Source: an uncultured Oceanobacter sp. (GTDB lineage: Bacteria > Pseudomonadota > Gammaproteobacteria > Pseudomonadales > Oceanobacteraceae). From it: DNA of 64,000 nucleotides. Shown here piece after piece: positions 18,405 to 28,097 of this stretch (position 1 is its first letter; each line of letters starts with the position of its first letter). The translations under genes and the position numbers were made by a program. The notes under the pieces are model-generated. The model was not told the origin of the DNA and did no database searches. It saw nothing but the letters and a program-made list of their open reading frames with translations. The stretch is from NCBI GenBank assembly GCA_913061185.1, contig CAJXTI010000002.1:1-64000 (forward strand), read 5' to 3'.

Positions 18405-19516
18405 TCAAACTGGAACCTCGGGGCGAGCGCTCCAAACTCATGGCCTACCTGTCGCCAGTACTGGCGGCGCTGCTGACCCTGCTCACTGGCGTAATACTGT
18501 TCACCCTGCTGGGGGTCGACCCCTGGGAGGCACTGGTCACCATTCTCTACGTGCCCATCTCGGATACCTATGGCATTGCCGAACTGTGCGTCAAAGCCAC
18601 CCCCATTCTGCTCTGTGCCATTGGATTGTCGGTGGTGTTCAAGGCGCAAATCTGGAACATCGGTGCCGAAGGTCAACTGCTAATGGGCGGCCTGTTTGGC
18701 AGCTATATGGCGCTGCAACTGATCGAGGTGGAATCCAGCTGGGTACTCCCCATGGTGCTGTTATTTGGCGCCATCGGCGGTGTGTTCTGGGCCGGGATTG
18801 CCGCGCTGTTAAAGGTTCGCTTCAACACCAACGAAATCCTTACCACCATTATGATGAATTACATCGCCCTTAATATTCTGTTGTGGGCAGTACACGGGCC
18901 ATTAAAAGACCCGGACGGATTTAACTTTCCGGAATCCGCCATGTTTTCGGATTTCTCGCTCCTGCCTATCCTGATTGAAGACACTCGCATTCACTTTGGT
19001 CTGGCCTTGGCCCTGCTCGCCGTCGTCGCGGTATGGGTATTGATGAGCCGCAGTTTTTACGGTTTCCAGATCAAGGTGATGGGGCTCGATGCCAGCGCTG
19101 CGCGGCTGTCCGGCTTCAAGGAAAAACGCCTGGTGTACTTTGCCCTGATGCTCAGTGGCGCACTGGCCGGACTGGCCGGAGTGAGTGAGGTGGCTGGACC
19201 GATTGGTCAGCTGATTCCGAACATTTCCCCGGGGTACGGTTATGCCGCCATCATTGTGGCCTTCCTCGGGCGTTTGCATCCAGTCGGTATCGTGCTGGCG
19301 ACCTTACTGATGGCGCTGCTGTACATGGGCGGTGAAATGGCCCAGATAAGCCTCGGCTTGCCACTGGCATTAACCGGACTGTTCCAGGGCATGCTGCTGT
19401 TTTATCTGCTCGCCTGCGACGTTCTGATTGGCTTCCGTATTCGCTGGGTCAGCCGTAAACCCGGCACCCCATCCACCCGTACAATGTCTGCCAGCGCCAC
19501 CAATACACAGGGATAA
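18401..19516 (+). CDS. ABC transporter permease, nucleoside/purine type (first)
   Basis: A 371-residue inner-membrane protein with about nine hydrophobic segments, of the branched-chain amino acid/sugar permease superfamily (BPD_transp_2), YufP-like. 'QIWNIGAEGQLLMGG' near residue 83 and 'NTNEILTTIMMNYIAL' near 140 are characteristic of the first permease of nucleoside/BMP importers. It starts on an ATGA overlap with the ATP-binding gene. Substrate assignment to purines rests on the neighbouring xdh, guaD and 8-oxoguanine deaminase genes. Confidence 0.92.
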   Translation: MIKLEPRGERSKLMAYLSPVLAALLTLLTGVILFTLLGVDPWEALVTILYVPISDTYGIAELCVKATPILLCAIGLSVVFKAQIWNIGAEGQLLMGGLFGSYMALQLIEVESSWVLPMVLLFGAIGGVFWAGIAALLKVRFNTNEILTTIMMNYIALNILLWAVHGPLKDPDGFNFPESAMFSDFSLLPILIEDTRIHFGLALALLAVVAVWVLMSRSFYGFQIKVMGLDASAARLSGFKEKRLVYFALMLSGALAGLAGVSEVAGPIGQLIPNISPGYGYAAIIVAFLGRLHPVGIVLATLLMALLYMGGEMAQISLGLPLALTGLFQGMLLFYLLACDVLIGFRIRWVSRKPGTPSTRTMSASATNTQG

Positions 19517-19520
19517 AACC

Positions 19521-20447
19521 ATGGATATCGATCTGATTACCAACATACTTTACGCCATGGTACGTACCGGCACACCGCTGCTGATTGTGGCACTGGGCGA
19601 ACTGATTTGTGAAAAAAGCGGCGTCCTTAACCTCGGCCAGGAAGGCATGATGCTGATGGGCGCCGTGGTGGGTTTTGTGGTGGCGTTGCTGTCTGGCAGC
19701 CTGATACTGGGCTTTGTACTGGCGATTGTGGCCGGCATACTGATGTCGCTGATCTTTGCCGCCATTACCATGGAACTGAGCGCCAATCAGGTGGCTACCG
19801 GCTTGGCATTAACCATTTTCGGCACCGGTCTGTCGGCCTTTATCGGTGCGGATTTTGTTGGCAAGCCGATCGAAGGCCTCGATCCAATTTTTATTCCGCT
19901 ACTGACCGATCTGCCACTGATTGGCCGCATGATTTTTGGTCAGGATCTGATTGTCTATCTGTCGTTTGTGCTGTTTGGTGGTGTCTACTGGTTTATCAAA
20001 TATTCCCGCCCTGGCCTGATTTTAAAAGCCGTGGGTGAAAACCCCCACTCCGCCAACGCCATTGGCCTGCCGGTGCTCAAGACCCGTTATCTGGCCATTA
20101 TGTTTGGTGGTGCCATGGCCGGTCTGGCGGGCAGCTATCTGTCACTGGCCTACACCCCGCTGTGGGCAGAAAACATGAGCGCCGGACGCGGCTGGATTGC
20201 GCTGGCACTGGTGGTGTTCGCCAGCTGGAAAGCCGAACGGGTGTTACTGGGAGCCTGGCTGTTTGGCCTTGCCAGCATTCTGCATCTGGTTTTTCAGGGG
20301 CTCGGTTTTGCCGTATCCCCCAACCTGCTGGCGATTCTGCCATATCTGGCCACGGTGGTGGTGCTGGTGATTCTGTCCAGCAACCAGAGCCGCAGCCGCC
20401 TTGTCGCGCCGATGTCCCTCGGCAAAGCCTTCTACGCAAAAAGTTAA
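19521..20447 (+). CDS. ABC transporter permease, nucleoside/purine type (second)
   Basis: A 308-residue inner-membrane permease, YufQ-like, with 'GELICEKSGVLNLGQEGMML' near residue 28 and 'NPHSANAIGLPVLKTRYLAI' near 180, both typical of the shorter permease of this importer type. The ATG at 19521 follows the first permease by 4 bp with AGGGAT upstream; a reading from 19428 would lie inside the previous gene. It is followed directly by the deaminase gene. Confidence 0.92.
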   Translation: MDIDLITNILYAMVRTGTPLLIVALGELICEKSGVLNLGQEGMMLMGAVVGFVVALLSGSLILGFVLAIVAGILMSLIFAAITMELSANQVATGLALTIFGTGLSAFIGADFVGKPIEGLDPIFIPLLTDLPLIGRMIFGQDLIVYLSFVLFGGVYWFIKYSRPGLILKAVGENPHSANAIGLPVLKTRYLAIMFGGAMAGLAGSYLSLAYTPLWAENMSAGRGWIALALVVFASWKAERVLLGAWLFGLASILHLVFQGLGFAVSPNLLAILPYLATVVVLVILSSNQSRSRLVAPMSLGKAFYAKS

Positions 20448-20448
20448 T

Positions 20449-21825
20449 ATGACCATGAACAGCATCACTGCAAGCGCAAGCCTGTGGATCGCCAACCCGC
20501 TGGCGATTCATACCAACGCTGACGAAGACGCCCGTGGCGGACTGGTGATCCAGTCCGGCAAAATCGTCGAAGTTGTGGCGACCGGGCAACAGCCCATCCA
20601 CTTTGACCAGCAATTCGACGCCAGCCGCCATGTGCTGATTCCGGGCCTGATCAACACCCATCACCACTTTTACCAGACCCTTACCCGTGCCCTGCCAGCC
20701 GCGCTCAACAAGGAACTGTTCCCCTGGCTGCAAACCCTGTATCCGGTATGGGCCGGGCTCGAACCCGACATGCTCCATCAGGCCACCAGACTGGCCCTGA
20801 CCGAGCTGCTGTTGTCCGGTTGCACCGCCGCCGCCGACCACCATTATCTGTTCCCGCAAACCCTCACCGACGCTATTGATATACAAGCCGATGCCGCCAG
20901 GGAAGTTGGCTTGCGAGTCACACTGACCCGTGGCTCCATGAGCCTCGGCCAGGACGACGGCGGCTTGCCACCACAGCATGTAGTACAAAGCGAAGCGACC
21001 ATTCTGGCCGACAGCGAACGTCTGATCAGCCGTTACCACGACGCCTCCGAAGGCTCCATGGTGCAAGTGGCATTGGCCCCCTGCTCGCCGTTTTCGGTCA
21101 CCCGCGACATCATGCTTGCCAGCGCCGAATTGGCCGCCAAACATCAGGTACGACTGCACACCCATCTGGCAGAAACCCTCGACGAAGAAGCCTTCTGCCA
21201 AAAAATGTTTGGCCTGCGCACCGTGGATTACCTCGACAGCGTCAACTGGCTGCACAACCGCACCTGGCTGGCCCACGGCATCCACTTCGACGCCAATGAA
21301 ATCCGCCGCCTGGGTGCCGCCGGTGTGGGCATCTGCCACTGCCCAACTTCCAACATGATGCTGGCCTCCGGTATCTGCCCGGTCAAAGACCTCGAAGCCG
21401 CTGGCAGCCCGGTAGGGATCGGAGTTGACGGCTCCGCCTCTAACGACTGCTCGAACCTGATTCAGGAAACACGTCAGGCCATGTACCTGCAACGCCTCAA
21501 ATACGGCTCCTCCAGCGTCACCCACCAGGATGCCCTGCGCTGGGCAACCCAGGGCTCCGCCCGTGTACTCGGCCGCGACGACATCGGCACCCTCGCCGTT
21601 GGCAAACAAGCTGACCTGGCCTTATTCAACCTCGACGAACTGCGCTTCTCCGGCAGCCACGACCCACTCGCCGCCCTGCTGTTATGCGGAGCCCACACAG
21701 CCGACTACGTGATGGTGGCTGGCCAATGGAAAGTGGAAAAAGGCGAAGTAGCAGGCGTGGATATTGGTGCACTGCGCAACAGCCATCAGCAAGCCGCGAA
21801 CAGGCTGGCAGCAAAAACAAACTGA
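20449..21825 (+). CDS. 8-oxoguanine deaminase
   Basis: A 458-residue zinc amidohydrolase of the AtzC/TrzN-like group. It has 'PGLINTHHHFYQTLTRA' near residue 64, 'HTHLAET' near 238, 'LAHGIHF' near 273, 'CHCPTSNMML' near 297 and the metal Asp in 'VGIGVDGSASND' near 325, the pattern of Pseudomonas 8-oxoguanine deaminases, which also act on isocytosine. The product of 8-oxoguanine is urate, which PuuD of the divergent operon can use. Start is ATG at 20449, one base after the permease stop, with a second ATG at 20455; no clear ribosome site, so coupling is likely. Confidence 0.85.
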   Translation: MTMNSITASASLWIANPLAIHTNADEDARGGLVIQSGKIVEVVATGQQPIHFDQQFDASRHVLIPGLINTHHHFYQTLTRALPAALNKELFPWLQTLYPVWAGLEPDMLHQATRLALTELLLSGCTAAADHHYLFPQTLTDAIDIQADAAREVGLRVTLTRGSMSLGQDDGGLPPQHVVQSEATILADSERLISRYHDASEGSMVQVALAPCSPFSVTRDIMLASAELAAKHQVRLHTHLAETLDEEAFCQKMFGLRTVDYLDSVNWLHNRTWLAHGIHFDANEIRRLGAAGVGICHCPTSNMMLASGICPVKDLEAAGSPVGIGVDGSASNDCSNLIQETRQAMYLQRLKYGSSSVTHQDALRWATQGSARVLGRDDIGTLAVGKQADLALFNLDELRFSGSHDPLAALLLCGAHTADYVMVAGQWKVEKGEVAGVDIGALRNSHQQAANRLAAKTN

Positions 21826-21836
21826 TCCGCCGCCGT

Positions 21837-21855
21837 AGGGACGGGCTCCGTCCCT
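21837..21855. terminator. G+C-rich hairpin after the purine importer operon
   Basis: AGGGACGG / CCGTCCCT with a GCT loop lies 11 bp past the deaminase stop. There is no T-run in either direction, so it may be a REP-like palindrome or an mRNA end hairpin, not a classical terminator. Confidence 0.4.
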
Positions 21856-22020
21856 GTCCGTCTTACATCCAAACCCGCTGTTCGGAAATAAATTCAGCAT
21901 AAACATCAGTAGTGTTAGAGGGCATACGCGAAAAACCTGAATTCACATAAAAACCACAACCCAGTCCAAAAAGATGAAAAACAGGTAACCCTGAGTCAAA
22001 CCAAGCAAGCCTGATAAGGG

Positions 22021-23463
22021 TTACCGATGGCTCAGCATGATGTGTCGTGCGACGGAAAACTCTTCCAGTGCACTGGCGGAGAGGTCTTTGCCGTAACCGG
22101 AGCTTTTCAGGCCGCCGTGGGGCATTTCGCTGGGAAGCATGAAGTGGTTGTTGATCCAGGTGGTGCCGTATTCGAGCTGGCTGGCGGTGGCCATGGCACG
22201 GCCGATATGTCCAGACCAGACCGATGACGCCAGGGCGTATTCGGAGTCGTTGGCCCAGTCGATGGCTTGTTGCGCAGTTGGGCAAGAGGTAACGGAGACC
22301 ACCGGGCCGAAGACTTCGCGGCGCACAATTTCATCGTCGTGGCGGGCACCGGCCAGCAAGGTAGGCTGGTAATAAAAGCCAGGCCCTGCGGGTATCTGCC
22401 CACCTGCCAGCAACTGGATATGAGGCTGTTCGAGCGCCCGTTCGACAAAGCTGGCGACGCTGTTGCGTTGGCGCTGGCTGATCAGCGGGCCGAGATCATT
22501 ACAACGGTCGTCAGCCTGGTTAAAGGTCAGCGAGGAGACTTTCTTCGCCAGTGCTTCGATCAGCGGCTGGTAAATACTGGCATCCGCGTAGATGTGGCAA
22601 GCGGCGGTGCAGTCTTGCCCAGCGTTGTAGTAGCCGTAACGACCCACCCCTTCGACCACGGCATCGAGGTTGGCATCTGCCAGCACAATCACCGGGGCTT
22701 TGCCGCCCAGTTCCAGATGAGTGCGTTTGATCGAGCGCCGCGCTGCCTGCAAAACTTTTTGTCCGGTAGAAATATCCCCGGTCAGTGACACCATTCGAAC
22801 ATGACGATGGTTGATCAGCTGACTGCCGACGCTGTCGCCTCGGCCCAGCACTATGTTGACGACTCCTGGCGGCAGTACTGCGTCAAGAATATCGGCCAAT
22901 ACCAGCGCCGTCAGTGGCGTTTGTTCCGACGGTTTGAACACCATGGTGTTGCCGGCGGCGATTACCGGGGCAATTTTCCAGGCGGCCATCATCAGCGGGT
23001 AATTCCAGGGGGCAATGGCGGCCACCACGCCAATGGGGTCGCGGCGAATCATGCTGGTGTGGCCGGGTAAATATTCCCCTGCGGCCGGGGCAGTCTGGCA
23101 ACGCACCGCCGCAGCAAAAAAGCGGAACACATCGGCAGTGGCCAGTACGTCGTCCTCGACCACTTGATGCAAGGGTTTGCCGCAATTCAGTGCTTCCAGC
23201 TGTGCCAGTTCCATAGCGCGGGCATCGATACCGGCGGCGATGGCCAGCAGCATCGCCGCCCGTTCGCCGGGGCTGGTTTGTTTCCATACTCTGGCGGCCT
23301 GACGAGCAGCGGCTACGGCAGCATCAACCTGCTCGGCGGATGCCTGCGGCAAGCTGATCAATAACTCCCCCGTACGCGGGTTGATGACGGCTTCAGCCTC
23401 TCCGTCTCCGGCCATACGCTGGCCCTGTATCAGTATGTTCGTCGGCAGCTTATTGGCATTCAT
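22021..23463 (-). CDS. Aldehyde dehydrogenase, gamma-aminobutyraldehyde dehydrogenase-like
   Basis: A 480-residue NAD(P)-dependent aldehyde dehydrogenase. The catalytic Glu is in '[14 protein letters not shown]' near 260 and the nucleophilic Cys in '[10 protein letters not shown]' near 293; '[20 protein letters not shown]' is the cofactor-binding stretch near 150. It is a paralogue of the enzyme at 28981-30405 (same '[17 protein letters not shown]' run), so it likely oxidises 4-aminobutyraldehyde or another aminoaldehyde of polyamine breakdown. It lies 24 bp downstream of a lysR gene on the same strand and is probably in one operon with it. Confidence 0.85.
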   Translation of the reverse strand: MNANKLPTNILIQGQRMAGDGEAEAVINPRTGELLISLPQASAEQVDAAVAAARQAARVWKQTSPGERAAMLLAIAAGIDARAMELAQLEALNCGKPLHQVVEDDVLATADVFRFFAAAVRCQTAPAAGEYLPGHTSMIRRDPIGVVAAIAPWNYPLMMAAWKIAPVIAAGNTMVFKPSEQTPLTALVLADILDAVLPPGVVNIVLGRGDSVGSQLINHRHVRMVSLTGDISTGQKVLQAARRSIKRTHLELGGKAPVIVLADANLDAVVEGVGRYGYYNAGQDCTAACHIYADASIYQPLIEALAKKVSSLTFNQADDRCNDLGPLISQRQRNSVASFVERALEQPHIQLLAGGQIPAGPGFYYQPTLLAGARHDDEIVRREVFGPVVSVTSCPTAQQAIDWANDSEYALASSVWSGHIGRAMATASQLEYGTTWINNHFMLPSEMPHGGLKSSGYGKDLSASALEEFSVARHIMLSHR

Positions 23464-23487
23464 GGGTTTTCTCTCTTGGGCAGATCG

Positions 23488-24405
23488 TCAGCTGTTGGCG
23501 TGGTTATGGCGTACTGGCAGAGATTCCCGAGCCACTGGCAGGAACAGGTCAATCAGCGGATTGCGAGCACCGCCACGACGCCAGGCCAGACCGATATCGA
23601 GGGTTTCCGATACTTCGGTGATACGACGAGCCTCGACGGTATCGCCTTCGACCGACCATGGCCGGTAGGTCATATCCGGCATCAACGCCACTCCCATGCC
23701 TGCCGATACCAGGCTGCGCACCGCTTCCACCGAGGCACTGCGCAGGCTGACGGTGGGCTTGCTGGCGGCCGGTGCCCAGAGGTTACGAATGCGTTGTTCC
23801 ATTTCATCGACGTTAAGCAGAATCAGCGGTTCATGCAGCAAATCCTTGAAGCCGATGCTGTCGAGCTGCAGCAGTTCGTGATCTGGCGGCAACCAGAGGC
23901 GGTAATGGGAAAAGGTCAGTACTTCGGTATTCAGTGCGCTGAGGTATTTGAGATTCGACAGGATCAACACCCCAACATCGATCTCACCGCTGACTAACAA
24001 GTGTTCGATATAGTCCCGATCATCTTCAACCACCCGTAGTTTGACGCGGTGATAAATGCGCTGGAACCGGGCCAGCAGATCGGCCAGATAATATCCGGCC
24101 ACCAGACTGGTCACACCGATGGTCAATTCACCGGTCACGGCTTCGGTACTTTGTTGCAGACTGCGACGGGCGTTGTCCACCGATGCCAGCACCAGATGTG
24201 CCTGACGCAAAAACTGATGGCCCTGGTGCGTCAGCTCCATACCTTTGGCGTGCCGACTGAACAGGGTAACGCCGAGGTCATCTTCCAGCTGTTTGATGGC
24301 GGTGGTCAGGGTCGACTGTGAAATCGGCACCGCCTGGGCCGCCGCCGATACCGACCCGGTTTCGGCAATGGCAATAAAGTATCGAATCTGGCGCAGGCTC
24401 ATCAT
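23488..24405 (-). CDS. LysR-family transcriptional regulator
   Basis: A 305-residue regulator with an N-terminal winged helix-turn-helix ('GSVSAAAQAVPISQSTLTTA') and a C-terminal periplasmic-binding-like effector domain. The ATG at 24405 (followed by a Met-Ser or preceded by a second ATG at 24402) is preferred over a TTG at 24438. It precedes the aminoaldehyde dehydrogenase gene on the same strand and faces the divergent ydcS-like operon, so it probably controls one or both, with an amine catabolite as effector; that is inferred from position only. Confidence 0.88.
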   Translation of the reverse strand: MMSLRQIRYFIAIAETGSVSAAAQAVPISQSTLTTAIKQLEDDLGVTLFSRHAKGMELTHQGHQFLRQAHLVLASVDNARRSLQQSTEAVTGELTIGVTSLVAGYYLADLLARFQRIYHRVKLRVVEDDRDYIEHLLVSGEIDVGVLILSNLKYLSALNTEVLTFSHYRLWLPPDHELLQLDSIGFKDLLHEPLILLNVDEMEQRIRNLWAPAASKPTVSLRSASVEAVRSLVSAGMGVALMPDMTYRPWSVEGDTVEARRITEVSETLDIGLAWRRGGARNPLIDLFLPVARESLPVRHNHANS

Positions 24406-24811
24406 GGCAAAACAGGTGCTCCGCGAGGGGTTGTCCAAGGGGTGTCATGGTTGCGTTGTTCATTGGTTCATTGTTAGCAATGTCACTCACACCGGCGACG
24501 ACTGCTTGACCCTGATGGCGGTGGCCAACACCCGTCCGTCACCCACGCCAGACAAGGGTTTTCCAGTAAATACCGGGGCTTACGCCAGTATTAACAATCT
24601 GTTTTGGATATACCACCGCTAATTTTTTCGTAGCTATCGTTTTTTTAGAATGCTTCTTTCTTAATTAACAATTGGAGCCAGACAAACCCCTCGCTTTAGC
24701 CTGAAGCCCTCGTTGAATCCCGTTCCACAGCTTCCGCCATCCGTAGCGGCGCTCGGGACACGACGTTAAACCGGCGCAAGCCTTCAATACGTTCAGGCAG
24801 AGGAAAACCCC
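24406..24811. other. Divergent intergenic region between lysR and the ydcS-like gene
   Basis: About 400 bp without a supported gene. The stretch 24590-24680 is A+T-rich and is the most likely place for promoters and LysR binding. No clean -35/-10 pair or palindrome could be fixed by eye. Confidence 0.4.
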
Positions 24812-25945
24812 ATGGCAACACGTCATCTGATACTCAGCACCTTGTTGGCTGGCAGCGCACTGACTGCGCTGGCCGGCACCCAGGGAGAAGGCCGCGTCGA
24901 TATCATCGCCTGGCCCGGCTACATTGAACGCGGCGATACCGACCCCGCCTACGACTGGGTCAGCGGCTTTGAGCAGTCCAGCGGTTGTTCCGTCAATGTC
25001 AAAACCGCAGCGACTTCGGACGAGATGGTCAGCCTGATGGCCAAGGGCGGCTACGACCTGGTTACAGCATCCGGTGATGCCTCGTTACGACTGATTTACG
25101 GCAAGCGGGTGCAACCGGTCGACACCAGCAAGATCAAGGCCTGGAACAGCATCGACCCACGTCTGCAAAACGCGCCCTGGTTTACCGTTGATGGCAAACA
25201 CTACGGCGTGCCCTTCCAGTGGGGCCCCAATATGATGATGTACAACACCGACGTGTTCAAACAGGCACCGGACAGCTGGAGCGTGGTGTTTGAAGCCACA
25301 ACCTTGCCAGATGGCCAATCCAACAAGGGCCGGGTGCAGGCCTATGACGGTGCGATTTATCTGGCCGATGCCGCGCTGTATTTGAAGTCTGCCCGCCCGG
25401 AACTGGGCATCAAGGATCCGTACGAACTGAATGAAACCCAGTACAACGCCGTACTGGAGGTATTACGTGCGCAACACAGCCTGATCCATCGCTACTGGCA
25501 CGACTACAACGTGCAGATGAGTGATTTCAAGAATGAAGGCGTGGTGGCCTCCAGCAGCTGGCCTTTTATGGCCAATATCCTGATCGCAGAAGGTGCCCCG
25601 GTAGCCACTGCGTTCCCGCAAGAAGGGGTGACGGGTTGGGCCGATACCACCATGTTGGCCACGGGTGCCGCGCATCCGAACTGTGCTTACGAGTGGCTCA
25701 ATTGGTCAATCACGCCCAAGTTGCAAGGCGATCTGGCGTCCTGGTTTGGTTCGGTTCCGGCCGTGCCCGCCGCCTGTGATGGCAATGAGCTGTTGGGTGC
25801 CGAGGGCTGCAAGACCAATGGGATGGACAACTTCGACCAGGTGTTTTTCTGGAAGACCCCGACCTCCAACTGCAGCAGCCAGGGCAGCTGTGTTTCCTAC
25901 AGCCGCTGGACTCGGGATTACATCGCCATTATGGGCGGCCGCTGA
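24812..25945 (+). CDS. ydcS: Spermidine/putrescine-type ABC transporter substrate-binding protein
   Basis: A 377-residue periplasmic protein with a Sec signal peptide (about the first 21 residues, ending ALAG). 'VDIIAWPGYIERG', 'YDLVTASGDASLRLI' and 'PFQWGPNMMMYNTDVF' are typical of PotD/PotF/YdcS polyamine-binding proteins. Several cysteines in the C-terminal third ('NCAYEW', 'AACDGNELLGAEGC', 'SNCSSQGSCVS') suggest disulfides. It leads an operon of ATPase, two permeases and an aminobutyraldehyde dehydrogenase, the same order as enteric ydcSTUVW. The natural ligand may be putrescine or another polyamine. Confidence 0.88.
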   Translation: MATRHLILSTLLAGSALTALAGTQGEGRVDIIAWPGYIERGDTDPAYDWVSGFEQSSGCSVNVKTAATSDEMVSLMAKGGYDLVTASGDASLRLIYGKRVQPVDTSKIKAWNSIDPRLQNAPWFTVDGKHYGVPFQWGPNMMMYNTDVFKQAPDSWSVVFEATTLPDGQSNKGRVQAYDGAIYLADAALYLKSARPELGIKDPYELNETQYNAVLEVLRAQHSLIHRYWHDYNVQMSDFKNEGVVASSSWPFMANILIAEGAPVATAFPQEGVTGWADTTMLATGAAHPNCAYEWLNWSITPKLQGDLASWFGSVPAVPAACDGNELLGAEGCKTNGMDNFDQVFFWKTPTSNCSSQGSCVSYSRWTRDYIAIMGGR

Positions 25946-25951
25946 TTCCGC

Positions 25952-26006
25952 CAAGTACGAGTCAAGCACCAGTCAAGTACGAGTTAAGTACGAAAAAAGT
26001 ACGAGT
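25952..26006. repeat. Tandem repeat, 11 bp x 5
   Basis: Five copies of CAAGTACGAGT, the second and fourth degenerate, fill most of the gap between the ydcS-like and ydcT-like genes. Two other arrays in the window (37945 and the 15-bp array at 40465) have the same tandem, noncoding nature. Confidence 0.9.
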
Positions 26007-26065
26007 ACCGGTTGACTGCCGGGCCTGCTGGCCCGGCAATGCTTTCACAGGACACGATATATTTT

Positions 26066-27127
26066 ATGAATACCGCTGTTGAGTTTTACCAAACCAGCCG
26101 CTGCTTCGGCGATGTCCGGGCGGTCGACCGGGTCTCGCTGAAAATCGCCGAAGGTGAGTTTTTTTCCATGCTGGGGCCTTCGGGTTCCGGTAAAACCACC
26201 TGTCTGCGACTGATTGCCGGGTTCGAGCAACCGGACGATGGCCATGTCATCATTCATGGCCGCGATGCCACCGGGTTGCCGCCCTACCAGCGTAACGTCA
26301 ATACCGTCTTTCAGGACTACGCCCTGTTCCCTCATATGAACGTACTCGACAACATCGCCTATGGTCTGATGGTCAAGGGCGTCAACAAAAAAGAGCGCCG
26401 GCATCGCGCCGCTGAAGCACTGGATATGGTGGCGTTGGGGCAGCATGGCCAGCGCAAACCCTCACAGTTGTCCGGTGGCCAGCGCCAGCGGATTGCACTG
26501 GCACGGGCACTGGTCAATCGGCCCAAAGTGCTGTTGCTGGACGAACCACTGGGCGCGCTGGATCTGAAATTACGTGAGCAAATGCAGGGGGAGCTGAAAC
26601 GGCTGCAACGCCAGCTGGGTATTACCTTTGTATTTGTAACCCACGACCAGACCGAAGCGTTGTCGATGTCTGACCGCGTGGCGGTGTTTAACCAGGGCCG
26701 GATTGAACAACTGGATTCACCGCGCAATTTGTACAACCAGCCGCAAACGGCATTTGTTGCCGGGTTTGTGGGTTCTTCCAATGTCTTGCAAGGTGCACTG
26801 GCGCAGCGTTTGTCGGGGAAGTCTGCGGCACTGGCGATTCGCCCGGAATACATTTCGCTCGACGCCAATGGCATACACACCGGCTCCGCTCGCTCATCAA
26901 GCACGACCCCAGCGGATGTCATCACCCTGCCCGGTGTGATTAAAGACGTGCAGTATCAGGGTTCGAACACCCGCTTTGAAGTGGAGCTGGAACCCGGTGT
27001 CAGCGTTGCCGCCTCCGAGGCCAACAGTCTGTTGTCGAGCCACACCGCACTGCTGCCAGGGCAGTTGGTACAGGTCAGCTGGAGCAGCCAGGCCATGGTG
27101 TCTTTGCGGGACGAAGCGAGTGCCTGA
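26066..27127 (+). CDS. ydcT: Polyamine ABC transporter ATP-binding protein
   Basis: A 353-residue PotA/YdcT-type ATPase. Walker A is 'GPSGSGKTT' near residue 37, the signature 'LSGGQRQRIALARAL' near 135 and Walker B 'VLLLDEPLGALD' near 155; a C-terminal TOBE domain follows near 265. The ATG at 26066 is chosen because the homologous region begins there; a reading from 26012 adds an unlikely leader. It lies between binding protein and permeases. Confidence 0.93.
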   Translation: MNTAVEFYQTSRCFGDVRAVDRVSLKIAEGEFFSMLGPSGSGKTTCLRLIAGFEQPDDGHVIIHGRDATGLPPYQRNVNTVFQDYALFPHMNVLDNIAYGLMVKGVNKKERRHRAAEALDMVALGQHGQRKPSQLSGGQRQRIALARALVNRPKVLLLDEPLGALDLKLREQMQGELKRLQRQLGITFVFVTHDQTEALSMSDRVAVFNQGRIEQLDSPRNLYNQPQTAFVAGFVGSSNVLQGALAQRLSGKSAALAIRPEYISLDANGIHTGSARSSSTTPADVITLPGVIKDVQYQGSNTRFEVELEPGVSVAASEANSLLSSHTALLPGQLVQVSWSSQAMVSLRDEASA

Positions 27128-27128
27128 T

Positions 27129-28097
27129 ATGACTTCAAAATCGTCACTGTCTGCGGCTGATAACAGCCCGGTTTTTACCCCTCCATCCGGGCTGCTATAT
27201 CAGGCCGCAGATCTGCTTTATCGTCGCCCCAACCTGCTGTTGGCCTTGCTGCTGCTACCACCGCTGTTGTGGTTTGGCTCGGTGTATATCGCCTCGTTAC
27301 TGGCGCTGTTATGGCAAGGGCTGTACACCTTCGACGACTTCACCATGCTGGTGAGTCATACCCTGACGCTGGAAAACTATGCCCGGCTGTTTGATCCTGC
27401 CAATTTCGACATCATCCTGCGCACCCTGCTGATGGCACTGGCGGTATCCGCGTTCAGTGCCGTACTGGCGTTCCCGGTGGCTTATTACATGGCGCGCTAC
27501 GCCAGTGGTCGCACCAAGGCTTTTTTCTATCTTGGCGTGATGCTGCCAATGTGGACCAGTTACATCGTCAAGGCCTATGCCTGGACCTTGCTGCTGGCGC
27601 AGGAGGGTGTGTCGCAGTGGTTTATTCATCTGCTCGGGCTGACGCCGCTACTCGATGCACTGCTGTCGGTGCCCGGCGTGGGGGGCAATACGCTATCGAC
27701 TTCCAGCCTCGGACGTTTTCTGGTGTTCACCTACATCTGGTTGCCGTTCATGATTCTGCCCATTCAGGCATCGCTGGAACGTTTGCCACCGTCGTTGTTG
27801 CAGGCTTCTTCCGACCTTGGTGCCACACCGTTCAAAACCTTTCGTTATGTGATTCTGCCACTGTCAGTGCCGGGCATTGCCGCCGGTTCCATCTTTACCT
27901 TTTCCCTGACGCTGGGGGATTACATTGTGCCGCAGCTGGTAGGGCCGCCGGGTTTGTTCCTCGGCAGCATGGTGTACGTACAACAAGGATCGATTGGCAA
28001 TATGCCGATGGCTGCTGCGTTTACGCTGGTGCCGATTGTGTTGATTGCGGTTTATCTGTCGATTGTGAAACGTATGGGGGCTTTTGATGCACTCTGA
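27129..28097 (+). CDS. ydcU: Polyamine ABC transporter permease (PotB/YdcU type)
   Basis: A 322-residue inner-membrane permease with six main membrane helices and the cytoplasmic EAA-like loop '[20 protein letters not shown]' near 235 that docks on the ATPase. It starts one base after the ATPase stop (TGATATG) and overlaps the next gene. The first 45 residues are a soluble leader before the first helix. Confidence 0.92.
   Translation: MTSKSSLSAADNSPVFTPPSGLLYQAADLLYRRPNLLLALLLLPPLLWFGSVYIASLLALLWQGLYTFDDFTMLVSHTLTLENYARLFDPANFDIILRTLLMALAVSAFSAVLAFPVAYYMARYASGRTKAFFYLGVMLPMWTSYIVKAYAWTLLLAQEGVSQWFIHLLGLTPLLDALLSVPGVGGNTLSTSSLGRFLVFTYIWLPFMILPIQASLERLPPSLLQASSDLGATPFKTFRYVILPLSVPGIAAGSIFTFSLTLGDYIVPQLVGPPGLFLGSMVYVQQGSIGNMPMAAAFTLVPIVLIAVYLSIVKRMGAFDAL

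Noticed and set aside
20098..21609. 503-codon minus-strand open frame
   Set aside because: It is antisense to the second permease and the deaminase, whose motifs are complete; its Gly/Ala/Val-rich translation is typical of a shadow frame.
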